Counted from the first letter of the stretch, positions 35,732-44,816 are shown. The stretch is 64,000 nucleotides of DNA from Porticoccaceae bacterium (GCA_021773435.1 JAJFKC010000030.1:1-64000), one strand, 5' to 3'. Notes: generated by a model from the letters alone, not told the origin. Made by a program: numbers and translations.

Positions 35732-36694
35732 ATGAACTATACCCGCAGTACAGCAAAACAATGGGCCCTGGAAACCGTTAAGGGCAATTTCAACTGCCCT
35801 GTCACGCCAATAAAATCGGATTTCACCTTCGACGAAGAAGGTATCCGCTCGAACATAGAAGCATTTGTTGAAATGGGCGTCGACGGCCTGGTGGTCGGCG
35901 GGTTTGTTGCTGAAGTCTGGAATACGACCCTTTCTGACTGGTATCGCTACCACGAAATCGTTGCCGATGCAGTTGCTGGTCGCATGAGCCTCTGGTCTAT
36001 CATTCTCGACCCGAGCGTCTACCAGGCTATCGAGAAAATGCATCGCGTTGAGGAACTGGGTTATGACGGAGCCGAAGTGATCAACCCTGTGGTGCAGTTA
36101 CGCACAGATGATGAGGTTTTTAACTGGTTTAAATACCTGACCGATAATAGCAATTTGGCTGTTTGCCTATATCGCACACCGGTTTCCGGCCTGGTTATGG
36201 GCTGGGACCTGATGAAACGACTGTCTGATCTTGAGACGGTCATTGGTGCAAAAAACGGTGTAATGAATCGTGCTGAGGCCCTCAAGTTACGCGACATGCT
36301 GCGCGACGATTTTATTATTTCAGATCCGTTTGAAAGTAATTTTGCCGACGATCTAAGTCGTGGTGGCCAGGTGGTGTTCGGTGAGCTGGCATTTATCCTT
36401 TATGGTAAAAAGCGCCACCTTATGACGGAGTACATGGCGTTATCGGCGCAGGGTAAATGGGCGCAGGCTCGTAAAAAATCTGATGCGTTATCAGAAATCC
36501 GCGAGTTATATAACGAAGTTATGGTCTGGAAGGTCGTCAACACGTTCACCTATGCCAGTGCGCTGGTCAGCATGAAAGCCTGGTTCGAAGCCATCGGACT
36601 CAAGGCAGGCCCCGTTCGGCCTCCGGTCGAACAGTGTTCTGAAGAATTACGCGAGCGTATCTTTAGCACCCTGAAAACGCTGGGTGTGTACTAA
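35732..36694 (+). CDS. Dihydrodipicolinate synthase-family aldolase/hydratase
   Basis: The 320-residue TIM-barrel class I aldolase has the Schiff-base lysine (Lys174, IGAKNG) and the partner tyrosine (Tyr147, CLYRTPVSG). The usual G-T-T-G-E motif reads GGFVAE, so it is not a lysine-biosynthesis enzyme. Relatives beside ring-hydroxylating dioxygenases include hydratase-aldolases that split benzylidene-pyruvate-type intermediates and release pyruvate, a reasonable role here. The start is ATG 35732 with GGGAG upstream. A truncated copy of its 5' end lies at 33176. It sits between the dioxygenase and the nitrile hydratase genes. Confidence 0.78.
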   Translation: MNYTRSTAKQWALETVKGNFNCPVTPIKSDFTFDEEGIRSNIEAFVEMGVDGLVVGGFVAEVWNTTLSDWYRYHEIVADAVAGRMSLWSIILDPSVYQAIEKMHRVEELGYDGAEVINPVVQLRTDDEVFNWFKYLTDNSNLAVCLYRTPVSGLVMGWDLMKRLSDLETVIGAKNGVMNRAEALKLRDMLRDDFIISDPFESNFADDLSRGGQVVFGELAFILYGKKRHLMTEYMALSAQGKWAQARKKSDALSEIRELYNEVMVWKVVNTFTYASALVSMKAWFEAIGLKAGPVRPPVEQCSEELRERIFSTLKTLGVY

Positions 36695-36739
36695 AGAGTC
36701 TCGTGACTTCCTGAGCCGGGGTGAGGCGGGCAAGCAATT

Positions 36740-37357
36740 ATGGATGGCATTCACGATTTAGGCGGTGACGATAGTTTTGGAGCGATCCACATAGAGCGTG
36801 ATGAGCCGGTCTTTCACGAAGACTGGGAACCACTGGCCCAGGCACTAGGTTTTTTGGGTATGGGTCTAAATTGGTGGACCGCGGATCAAATACGCCACGC
36901 CATCGAACGGATGGAGCCGCGGCATTACATGAACGCAAGTTATTACGAGCGGTTTTTGACCGGCGTTGCTTCGCTATATGTTGAAAGGGGAACCGTCAGC
37001 CAACTACAACTCGAAAAACTCGCCGGTGGTCGATACCCACTCTCTCTTCATGCTACCAGGGGCGCGCAAGCCCGTGAAGCGGATATTCACTTTGCTGTAG
37101 GTGAGACGGTAATGGCAACAAACACGTATTATCGGGGCCATTGTCGTATGCCAAAATACGTGCGCGGTAAGAAGGGAGTAGTCGTCCATATTGCGCCGCC
37201 ATTCCCGTTTGCCGGATCTGCGGGACACGGCCTGGAAGCTAAACTCGAACCCACCTACCATGTGCGCTTTGTAGCAAAAGATTTGTGGAGTGACGCTGAA
37301 GAAAATTCAACCGTGGTAGTTGATCTTTGGGAAAGCTATCTGGAAAAAGCTCCCTGA
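36740..37357 (+). CDS. nthB: Nitrile hydratase, beta subunit
   Basis: The 205-residue protein starts with the beta-subunit hallmark MDGIHDLGGDDSFG, continues with EPVFHEDWEP and ends with an SH3-like domain carrying GHCRMPKYVRGKKG and VVVDLWESYLE. Beta packs against the metal-bearing alpha subunit and lines the active site; the two conserved Arg residues that contact the alpha Cys oxides should be among those in YYRGHCR and YVRGK. It is slightly shorter than typical (about 220). Order beta-alpha is that of cobalt-type enzymes. Confidence 0.88.
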   Translation: MDGIHDLGGDDSFGAIHIERDEPVFHEDWEPLAQALGFLGMGLNWWTADQIRHAIERMEPRHYMNASYYERFLTGVASLYVERGTVSQLQLEKLAGGRYPLSLHATRGAQAREADIHFAVGETVMATNTYYRGHCRMPKYVRGKKGVVVHIAPPFPFAGSAGHGLEAKLEPTYHVRFVAKDLWSDAEENSTVVVDLWESYLEKAP

Positions 37358-37391
37358 TTAGCGCAGCGATGCAACCCCCCCAGGAATATCT

Positions 37392-37988
37392 ATGGCTGAT
37401 CGTCAACCTACGTCTAGCCCGGCATCAAGAGCTAACCGAACAAGAGCGCTGGAAATTGCTTTATCCGATGAAAATCTGATTCCAGAAAATTACGTCGAGA
37501 AATATACTCAGATTGCCGAGCATGAATGGGATGCCAAAAATGGCGCCATGGTGGTGGCAGAGGCCTGGGTTGACCCTGATTTTCACGAACGCCTGCGAAC
37601 TAACGCCACGGCAGCCTGCGCCGAACTAGGATTTCCAGGCCCGCAGGGTGAATACATTGTCGCTCTCGAAAACACCCCGACCTTACATAATGTCATTGTC
37701 TGTACTTTATGCTCTTGCACCGCCTGGCCAGTGCTGGGTCTGCCACCAGACTGGTACAAGAGCTTTGAATATCGCGCCCGAGTGGTGCGAGAATCACGCA
37801 CTGTGTTGAGAGAAATGGGCCTGTATCTACCGGATGAAATTGAAATTCGCGTATGGGATACCACGGCCGAAACCCGTTACATGGTGCTACCATGCCGGCC
37901 GAAAGGAACCGAAGGTTGGGCTAAAGAGGCTTTAGCCCAACTGATTACTCAGGATGTTCTTATCGGTGTAGCTCTGCCCGTTATCTGA
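37392..37988 (+). CDS. nthA: Nitrile hydratase, alpha subunit (cobalt-type motif)
   Basis: The 198-residue metal-binding subunit has VCTLCSC with Cys104, Cys107 and Cys109 as the Co(III) ligands; Thr after the first Cys marks cobalt rather than iron enzymes. LGLPPDWYK follows, with TAWP between, as in Pseudomonas putida-type cobalt nitrile hydratases. It hydrates nitriles to amides with the beta subunit encoded 34 bp upstream. It normally needs a small activator protein for cobalt loading, and no separate activator gene follows. No amidase gene is found nearby. Confidence 0.9.
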   Translation: MADRQPTSSPASRANRTRALEIALSDENLIPENYVEKYTQIAEHEWDAKNGAMVVAEAWVDPDFHERLRTNATAACAELGFPGPQGEYIVALENTPTLHNVIVCTLCSCTAWPVLGLPPDWYKSFEYRARVVRESRTVLREMGLYLPDEIEIRVWDTTAETRYMVLPCRPKGTEGWAKEALAQLITQDVLIGVALPVI

Positions 37989-38092
37989 CTCAGGTTTTGC
38001 TAGCCCTACGTTTTCGTGTCTTAACATATCAATGAGTCATCCAGCTTGATTTTATCTAGTCAGCTATTTATCGATATTACGCTTCCGCAGAT

Positions 38093-38401
38093 TCAAACCT
38101 CACTAATACGCTGTTTTATCTTCTCAAAACGCAATAACAAATAAATAGCGCTGACAATATTGCCAACGATAAAAAGCGCGATTGCCCACGGTACGGCGGC
38201 CTTCGCAGAACCTTCGACGAAATAAATCATCCACGAAAACAACAGGCAACCAAACACAAAATCCATCATTACGACTAAAGACCAGGGTTCTTTAATGGCG
38301 ACGAAAAATCCGGCTAGCGTGGGGTCCATCACCATTGCCCAGACAAATAATCCAACGAATAAAACAAGGCAGAGCGTCGTAACTGGTTTAATTATATTCA
38401 T
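38093..38401 (-). CDS. Small four-helix membrane protein of unknown function
   Basis: The 102-residue protein on the opposite strand has four predicted membrane segments (about 7-24, 42-60, 68-84 and a last one near 85-95) with EPWSLVVMMDFVFGCLLFSWM in the middle. The P-W-x3-x-D-F/Y pattern resembles small membrane families such as DUF1475/DUF2834, which is only a loose match. It interrupts the nitrile hydratase genes but is transcribed the other way, so it is not part of that operon. The start has AAAGGA-like bases upstream. Function unknown. Confidence 0.6.
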   Translation of the reverse strand: MNIIKPVTTLCLVLFVGLFVWAMVMDPTLAGFFVAIKEPWSLVVMMDFVFGCLLFSWMIYFVEGSAKAAVPWAIALFIVGNIVSAIYLLLRFEKIKQRISEV

Positions 38402-38632
38402 GACCTTTCCTTTTTTTGTTACGTTCTATGATCAATATTTTAGTGGTTAAAGATTTAGTGGTTAAAGATAATGCGATTCGGATTATTGCATTTAGCCATT
38501 TAAAAACAAGCGCATCTTCATATTGAGGCATGCCGGCTTTGGCGCTTAGTTTAGGCCTGCGCTTTTATTAATTCCAACAATTTGACTGAGTGTGCGGTCA
38601 GCGGTACGGTTTCTGTCTGGAGGAACGCCAAT

Positions 38633-39718
38633 ATGAGCGATCAACACGACGATCACCATTCCCACGATGACGCTGATTCCTTCCAACCACGGGTGCTCAC
38701 GCCTGGTCAGAATAGGGAACGGGATATCCGAGTTAAGGCCATCGAGGGATTGTTAGGCGATCAAGCGCTAATTTCGGACGACTTACTCGATACGGTGCTC
38801 GACTCCTACGAAAATGATATTGGTCCATTAAACGGCTGCCGAGTCGTTGCTCGGGCCTGGTGCGACCCCGAGTATAAAGCGCGGCTTCTGGAGAACGGCA
38901 CCGATGCCATAAGCGAACTCGGCTTTGGGGGCTTACAGGGCGAACACCTTATTGTCGTGGAAAACACACCGGCTATTCACAATGCGATCGTGTGCACGTT
39001 GTGTTCCTGTTACCCCTGGCCTGTGCTTGGTTTACCGCCGTTTTGGTATAAAAGCCAGTCGTATCGATCTCGCGTTATGGGCAGTCCCCGCGAGGTGCTA
39101 CAGGAATTTGGGCTTGAACTTGAAGACGACATTGAGATAAAGATCTGGAACAGCGACTTTAGAACGCGGTACATGGTGCTACCCCAGCGACCACCCGATA
39201 CCGAGCATATGTCTGAAAATGAACTTGTCGACATTGTTACCCGTGATTCGATGATCGGGGTTGCGCGAATCGAGCTAGATATAAAACAGGCACCCGGTCT
39301 ATCGCAACGTCAAGTGTCTGATATGCAGGGCGACGCGGCTCTGCCTCGTAAGAGCGGTGAACTGCTTTTTCAGGATCCTTGGGAGGGTGAAGCTTTTGCC
39401 ATGGCCGTAGCTTTTTGCGAACAACAATATTACGAGTGGCCCGAGTTTCAGGCGCTATTGATCAAACAGATCGCTATTGCCGATAAGCAACCAGAGGAAA
39501 CCAGGCCGACCTATTACGAAAGCTGGCTGATCGCCTTTGAGAAGTTGCTCGATGCCAAAGATATACTGGCGCGATCCGCTATCAAAAAACGGGTAGGCCA
39601 TATGAAGCGAGCCGATTTCATGCGCCGTACCCGTCTACCATTTTTTATGGGCGGCTGGCCTGGCGACGAAGAAGGAGAGGAGGACGAGGAGGACGAGGAG
39701 GACGAGGAGGAAGATTGA
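38633..39718 (+). CDS. Nitrile hydratase alpha subunit fused to an activator-like domain
   Basis: The 361-residue protein has three parts. Residues 1-16 are rich in His and Asp (DQHDDHHSHDDAD). Residues about 30-212 form a complete alpha subunit with VCTLCSC (Cys121, Cys124, Cys126) followed by YPWPVLGLPPFWYK, the Tyr form seen in J1-type cobalt enzymes. Residues about 240-312 (FQDPWEGEAFAMAVAFCEQQ ... YYESWLIAFEKLLD) match the nitrile hydratase activator/beta N-terminal family needed for cobalt insertion. A basic patch and a Glu/Asp tail end the protein. ATG 38633 has GGAGG upstream. It may act as a self-loading cobalt carrier or a second catalytic alpha. No second beta gene is present. Confidence 0.82.
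   Translation: MSDQHDDHHSHDDADSFQPRVLTPGQNRERDIRVKAIEGLLGDQALISDDLLDTVLDSYENDIGPLNGCRVVARAWCDPEYKARLLENGTDAISELGFGGLQGEHLIVVENTPAIHNAIVCTLCSCYPWPVLGLPPFWYKSQSYRSRVMGSPREVLQEFGLELEDDIEIKIWNSDFRTRYMVLPQRPPDTEHMSENELVDIVTRDSMIGVARIELDIKQAPGLSQRQVSDMQGDAALPRKSGELLFQDPWEGEAFAMAVAFCEQQYYEWPEFQALLIKQIAIADKQPEETRPTYYESWLIAFEKLLDAKDILARSAIKKRVGHMKRADFMRRTRLPFFMGGWPGDEEGEEDEEDEEDEEED
39676..39712 (+). repeat. 9-bp tandem repeat encoding the acidic tail
   Basis: GAGGAGGAC-type units repeat at the 3' end of the fused nitrile hydratase gene and encode (EED)n. Slippage here would lengthen or shorten the tail without changing the frame. Confidence 0.75.
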
Positions 39719-39917
39719 TGATCGGTCTCACAACTTGCCACCCCCCATCACAATGTTCGAAAATGGTGAATCCTTAGTAAACTGCATTCCCGTGTAGTAC
39801 TCAAAATAGTTCTTAAAAAATGTTCCAAAAAGAATCCTCATAAAAACGTTCCCACAAAAGAAATGTTTAAATATCTGAATCTCCCTTTAACCTATTCATA
39901 AATACTAAGGCGAAAAT

Positions 39918-40445
39918 ATGACAATAAACTGGGACGCATTTGGTGCGATAGCCGAAGGGCTGGGAGCCATTGCGGTTATCATGTCGGTACTATATCTGGC
40001 CACACAAATTCGCTCACAAACAAAGGAAGCAAGGCTTTCAGCCACCCGTGAACTATCGGCAGAATCCCGCCGAGTACTTGAACTGATTGCACTGGATCAG
40101 GAATATTCTGAAATATACCAGGCGGGAATATATGATTACGAGGGCCTACCTGACAATGATCGGATGCGGGTTAGTTACATGTTCCGATCATTTCTGCTCA
40201 TATGCGAACAGCAATACCTGCACACCCAACACGGCTCTATAGATGCTATGTACCTGGAATCAGCAGAACGTGTTTACCTTGAATTTCTAAAAAGCCCGGG
40301 CATTCAGCAATTTTGGCGGGTGAGCAAGCATGCGTTTAGTGACGAGTTTAGGGCGTATATCGATTCATTGGCGATCAAAGGCCAATCCATGGAATTCACC
40401 AGTACCTTTAACCGGGAACCTGGCAATGAACAGGAAGATAAGTAG
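39918..40445 (+). CDS. Membrane-anchored hypothetical protein
   Basis: The 175-residue protein has one N-terminal membrane segment (AIAEGLGAIAVIMSVLYLATQI, about 10-31) followed by an alpha-helical cytoplasmic domain with conserved-looking RSQTKEARLSATRELS, a Glu-rich middle and FWRVSKHAFSDEFRAYID. Proteins with this G-A-I-A-V-x-x-x-x-Y-L-A-x-Q-I-R start are common as single genes in marine bacteria and have no known function. It is 199 bp after the fused nitrile hydratase gene. Confidence 0.7.
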   Translation: MTINWDAFGAIAEGLGAIAVIMSVLYLATQIRSQTKEARLSATRELSAESRRVLELIALDQEYSEIYQAGIYDYEGLPDNDRMRVSYMFRSFLLICEQQYLHTQHGSIDAMYLESAERVYLEFLKSPGIQQFWRVSKHAFSDEFRAYIDSLAIKGQSMEFTSTFNREPGNEQEDK

Positions 40446-40505
40446 AATCGATAGGGAGGCTGATTGTTTAATATTAAGAGCCACTGCGTGTTTTATGGCA
40501 GCGAC

Positions 40506-42314
40506 TTAATTGGACAAATCTACCTGAGACGTAAACAGCCTGGCCTGAACCGATACCTCAGCAGGATCATAAATCGGCACCGTGCAGCGCTCATCATTAC
40601 AAATATACATAGCTGGAGCGTCACGTTTAGGGTACCGCCCTACAGGTTCAATATGAACCAGTTTGCGAGGTTCATAAACACTTCGGCCAGCTTTTAATAA
40701 AGTCTTTGTGCGAGAATCTGCTTCATCGCCAACCACCGATAACTCCACATAGCCCGCAGTCATAATCTCCAGGGCCATCGCCAGATTGCCGGTAATGCGA
40801 CCCTCTCTGCGTACCGCTGTGGGAGACGCAGATGCACGAATAGCTCGCTTGGCTGCGACTTTAAACTTGTCTTCTTTCTCTAACACGCCGAGTAAATACA
40901 AAAACTGTGCGGCGGCGGCATTGTCTTCGAGAGGCTTACGACGACCGGGTGTGCCATCATCGGGTGCACCATAAAAACCACCTAATTTTGGGTCCTCTAG
41001 CGTTGTTAACAAGGCATTCGCCACTTGCACAGCGGCCTTTCGCCAAAGCGCATCACCAGACACTGTATACAGATTGAGTAACGCTAATCCCGAGTGGGCC
41101 TGTGTCCGCAGATACGGCAGCGGCTTGTCAGTCAGAACGTGAATACGCTCATCACCTGATAACTCCTCGCCAGGTTTGAACTGAATGATCCAGCCATCTT
41201 TTGTCTGTCGATCACGGATAAGCTGTTTTCCAGCGGCTCGGGCGGTATCGAGATAGTGCTGCTCGCCTGTCGCCTGGAACGCAAATACATAGCCGAGAAT
41301 AACCCGCGCATTTACATCACTGTAAATGGCATGGTCAATAGTGGGGATACCGTGACTCCGGCGCGCCTTGTCACCGAGCGCATAATATTCACTTATATCA
41401 AATTCACTGGACAAACCCTTCATGCGATCTTGTTGATTGGCAAAAAACATGCCCTGCTTTGACCGCAAAAATTTAGTTAAATATCTATCGACATTTGCGA
41501 TAGCAGCGCGGTATTTGGGGTCATTAGTTAATTGATACGCATCTGCATAAGCCTGAAGCGTCGCTGCCTGACTTTCGAGGCGCAGCTCATTAGCCACATT
41601 AGTCCACTTGCCGAAAGAAGCGTAAAACATGCCACCCCAGACTGGATCTAGCTGGTTCAGATGCCCATCGAGCGCAGCCTGTGCGATGGTCAGTGCATTC
41701 CTATCGCCATAAAGATGGTTTCGCAGCAATAGATGCCGAAGTGGTTCCGCGCTTTCAAACACACCACTGGTTTTATTTTTGAAGACGTTATCCTGCAAGG
41801 CTCGCAGCTGGTCACGTAATTCGGTTAATTCAGTAGACGCTGGCGCTTGAGCAGCGCCATAAGGTGCGAGTTTATCCGGGCTTAAGTTGCCCGCTGCATG
41901 ACCATCAATCACCTCATTAAGCACTTTCATATAACGGTTGGGACGACGACTACCGGCAAAAGCTAATACCTGAGTACCGTCGGGGCGCATAAAAGCATTG
42001 GCGGGCCAGGCCCAGTCGGAATAACGCTCACCGATATCTGGACGCGCTTCGCTATCAACCTGAATGGCGATGAAATTTTTATTAACCAGCGCGATGACAT
42101 CAGCATTGCTGAAGGTGTTTTCTTCCATAAAGCGGCAGGCGGTACAGCCTTCGTGGCCAACATTAATAAGAATCAGGCGATTTTTATCTTTCGCTTCGGC
42201 AAAGGTGCTGGCAGACCACTCCCGCCACTGGATGCCTTCGCTCGCCCAGCTTATTGTCGACGTAAGCGCGGTCGACGTCAGGATCAGGCCACGCAGAGCA
42301 ATTTGCTTAATCAT
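40506..42314 (-). CDS. Secreted DUF255/thioredoxin-like protein with (alpha/alpha)6 domain
   Basis: The 602-residue protein has a signal peptide (about 1-25, ending SWA). A thioredoxin-fold domain carries ILINVGHEGCTACRFMEENTFSN (C-x-x-C) and SDWAWPANAFMRPDG, the DUF255/YyaL-type pattern with a cis-Pro region. A long helical domain follows (LRLESQAATLQAYADAYQLT; HSGLALLNLYTVSGDALWRKA), resembling six-hairpin glycosidase-type folds. It is probably periplasmic and could act in disulfide or glycoconjugate handling; the function of the family is not settled. It is transcribed with a peroxiredoxin gene 112 bp upstream. Confidence 0.75.
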   Translation of the reverse strand: MIKQIALRGLILTSTALTSTISWASEGIQWREWSASTFAEAKDKNRLILINVGHEGCTACRFMEENTFSNADVIALVNKNFIAIQVDSEARPDIGERYSDWAWPANAFMRPDGTQVLAFAGSRRPNRYMKVLNEVIDGHAAGNLSPDKLAPYGAAQAPASTELTELRDQLRALQDNVFKNKTSGVFESAEPLRHLLLRNHLYGDRNALTIAQAALDGHLNQLDPVWGGMFYASFGKWTNVANELRLESQAATLQAYADAYQLTNDPKYRAAIANVDRYLTKFLRSKQGMFFANQQDRMKGLSSEFDISEYYALGDKARRSHGIPTIDHAIYSDVNARVILGYVFAFQATGEQHYLDTARAAGKQLIRDRQTKDGWIIQFKPGEELSGDERIHVLTDKPLPYLRTQAHSGLALLNLYTVSGDALWRKAAVQVANALLTTLEDPKLGGFYGAPDDGTPGRRKPLEDNAAAAQFLYLLGVLEKEDKFKVAAKRAIRASASPTAVRREGRITGNLAMALEIMTAGYVELSVVGDEADSRTKTLLKAGRSVYEPRKLVHIEPVGRYPKRDAPAMYICNDERCTVPIYDPAEVSVQARLFTSQVDLSN

Positions 42315-42426
42315 TAGCTCCCCTACACACCAGTTCCAATCAATACACCCGTTCTAATCATTCTTGCGGCATCAACAGCCATAGTCATTTCCAGCCATAA
42401 ATGGTCATTCATACGATGCCACTACT

Positions 42427-43290
42427 TTATGCAGCGGCCGTGACTATATTGTTGTCACGCAAAACATCTAAAAACACGTCTGGCTCAGGTCGAACGCGGT
42501 AGTTATCAGTCTCGTGAGTCCACAGTATCTGTCCGCCGACATCGGTAATAATGACGGTCGGCAACACGGTTTCACTGTCGTAACCCAGCATCTGCATACC
42601 CATAGGTAAACCGTGGGCGTTATCGATACCCAGAGTGCGGGAAGCAAGATTGCCTTCATCAGTCAAAAAATCAAAATCTACGCCAAATTTTTCCGCCACA
42701 CTGACGGTATTTGTGTGCGGCTGTGGCGCCACCAGCGCTACTCGAACACCCATAGCCTGTAAAGTTTTATATTGTTCAACTAACTCTTTAATTTGCGCCA
42801 TGCACAGCGGGCACCATGCGCCGCGATAGAACATCCAGATTGTGGGTTTATCTGTTAGCACGCTGGAATTAATCGTATCACCAGCTACATTTTTAGTATT
42901 AAAATCAGGCAATTGTTTACCCACCAAAATTTTTTGGCTAGGTTTGCGGCCAAAACTCGAATACCAGTAGGCATAAATCAAAAATCCGACCCACCCGATA
43001 ATCGCAAGGTCAAAAGCTAAACCACTGCCGCCCTGAAAATAACTCCAGCCGGATAATCCCACACCCGACGCCCCAAAGGCATTCAGGACGGGGAAACGTT
43101 CACTGGTTCGAGCAATACTCGTGGATATCATCAGCCAGCCGAGCAACATCATAAAGGGGGCTGTCACCAACAATACCCCACCCCAACTTAGGTAATGCCC
43201 CGTTGTCCATAATGACCAGGCAGCGAACACAGTAATGACCATTGCGGTCATCATGTACGTGCTTACGAAAATAGATTTCAAGATATTCAT
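42427..43290 (-). CDS. Membrane-bound peroxiredoxin/thioredoxin-like protein
   Basis: The 287-residue protein has an N-terminal half with three or four membrane segments (about 10-30, 36-55, 72-85 and 93-110) and a C-terminal AhpC/TSA-type domain starting LVGKQLPDFNTKNVAGD. The active-site motif is YRGAWCPLCMAQIKEL (C-x-x-C). Prx-like LVAPQPHTNTV and FDFLTDEGNLASRTLGID follow. The domain probably faces the periplasm or cytoplasm at the membrane and reduces peroxides or disulfides. It precedes the DUF255 gene on the same strand, so the two may form a redox pair. Confidence 0.75.
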   Translation of the reverse strand: MNILKSIFVSTYMMTAMVITVFAAWSLWTTGHYLSWGGVLLVTAPFMMLLGWLMISTSIARTSERFPVLNAFGASGVGLSGWSYFQGGSGLAFDLAIIGWVGFLIYAYWYSSFGRKPSQKILVGKQLPDFNTKNVAGDTINSSVLTDKPTIWMFYRGAWCPLCMAQIKELVEQYKTLQAMGVRVALVAPQPHTNTVSVAEKFGVDFDFLTDEGNLASRTLGIDNAHGLPMGMQMLGYDSETVLPTVIITDVGGQILWTHETDNYRVRPEPDVFLDVLRDNNIVTAAA

Positions 43291-43604
43291 GGCAACTCCT
43301 CGTTAAAATTAGCACTTACTGGTGAAGCATTAACTGGCAAATATATCGACCTGGGAAAAAATATGTCGAGGAATATGCTTAGGTGAGAATAAGCTCAATC
43401 AAGGATCATCCAGAGTTGTTCAGGCCCAGGCAATGTGGTTTCTTGCTTTGTTGAATTGCATATTTGCATGGAAGCTTGTGCAATGCTGGACAAGGCTATA
43501 GACCTTGTCCCCACCTAAGCGTTCAACGCTGCCTGAATTTTGGAGGACAATCAGCGACGTCTATCAAGCTAAACCCCGCCTGATAAGAAGGTACTGGTTA
43601 CGAG
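43291..43604. other. Intergenic region between the peroxiredoxin and CoA-transferase genes
   Basis: About 310 bp with no recognisable gene or RNA. Both flanking genes run leftward, so the promoter of the peroxiredoxin gene should be near 43300-43380 and the end of the CoA-transferase transcript near 43600. No strong terminator hairpin was seen. Confidence 0.5.
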
Positions 43605-44816
43605 CTAGATGTTTTTTTCAGCAATAATGCCACTATTTTCAAGCTCAGCAATTTGAATATCGGTATAACCCAGTTTTTCACGGAGGATTTCGTGGTTACA
43701 TTCACCGAGAAATCCTGCCTGTAAATTGGGGCTATCGGGAAACTGACTAAAGCGCAGCGGATTATTGGGTATTTTTAATTTGCCAAATACCGGATCGGAC
43801 ACCGTACGTACAACTGCGCGTGCCTTCATATGCGGATGCTCCAATATTTCTGGTATAGACAAAAGTGGCGCACAGGGCACCCTATGGTCCTGGAGCATTC
43901 GCAAGGCGTCATCGGCATCACCGATATCATCTAGCCAGGCCTGGACGATGGCGTTGATTTCGTCGCGGTGTTTGTAGCGTGTCGGCACATCGGCGAAATG
44001 TGGGTCTTCGAGCATGTCCGGTCGTCCCATTAATTTGACCAGACGATCCCACTGTTCCCCCAGAGTGATAATAAAAACATACCTGCCGTCACAGGAGAAA
44101 ATACCCGCCGGTACAATAAATGGATGGTGGCGACCACTCCGTTTGAATTCAATTTCACCGCCTGAACCATCGTAAACTTCTACACCTATTTCGTGATAAC
44201 CAAACAATACATCGAGCAAGGAAATATCGAGGTATTGTCCCCCGCCACCGCGCAATTTATGAAACAGCGCTGTAACAATAGCTGCATAGGCGTGGGAGCC
44301 TGTGGAGACATCACCTAATGCCAGGTCGGCATAAATGGGAGTACCATCCGGTTCGCCATTCATATCCAGCACACCGGCATATGATTGACCAATAAAGTCA
44401 TAACCAGGTAATCCGGCCAATGGCCCCGTTTGCCCAAGGCAGGAGATTGAACACATGATTAACTCTGGATTTATTTTGTTCAATGTTTGCCAATCCATCT
44501 TCTGACGCTTCATCACACCGGGCATAAAATTTTCGACGACTACGTCTACTTGCTTGACCAATTCGTAACAGATATCCTTGCCTTGCTCAGTACGAATATC
44601 CATGCAGACATTTTTTTTGCCAATATTATGCTGAACAAAACAACCACTTCGACCATCCTTGTGAAAAGGCAGGCCGCGAATCGGATCACCAGTCAATGGC
44701 TCTATTTTTATTATTTCCGCGCCCTGGTCGGCCATCAACTTAGTACACTGTGGTCCTGCCACAAGATGAGAAAAATCTAGAACCTTAATGCCTTCAAGCA
44801 TGCGCATCTTGGTCAT
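43605..44816 (-). CDS. Class III (CaiB/BaiF) CoA transferase
   Basis: The 403-residue protein starts MLEGIKVLDFSHLVAGPQCTKLMADQGAEII in two parts typical of the family, with NIGKKNVCMDIRTEQGK, GYDFIGQSYAGVLDMNGEP and the catalytic Asp in ALGDVSTGSHA. It would transfer CoA from an acyl-CoA to a carboxylic acid through an enzyme-bound anhydride. CAGGAGA precedes ATG 44816. A close paralogue lies at 50556 and a broken one at 46558. The surrounding SDRs and other acyl-CoA genes suggest activation of a cyclic or branched acid; the substrate is unknown. Confidence 0.85.
   Translation of the reverse strand: MTKMRMLEGIKVLDFSHLVAGPQCTKLMADQGAEIIKIEPLTGDPIRGLPFHKDGRSGCFVQHNIGKKNVCMDIRTEQGKDICYELVKQVDVVVENFMPGVMKRQKMDWQTLNKINPELIMCSISCLGQTGPLAGLPGYDFIGQSYAGVLDMNGEPDGTPIYADLALGDVSTGSHAYAAIVTALFHKLRGGGGQYLDISLLDVLFGYHEIGVEVYDGSGGEIEFKRSGRHHPFIVPAGIFSCDGRYVFIITLGEQWDRLVKLMGRPDMLEDPHFADVPTRYKHRDEINAIVQAWLDDIGDADDALRMLQDHRVPCAPLLSIPEILEHPHMKARAVVRTVSDPVFGKLKIPNNPLRFSQFPDSPNLQAGFLGECNHEILREKLGYTDIQIAELENSGIIAEKNI

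Noticed and set aside
38093-38401. Membership of the small membrane protein in the nitrile hydratase operon, for example as a cobalt transporter
   Set aside because: It is on the opposite strand and shows no H-x4-D-type NhlF/NiCoT motif.
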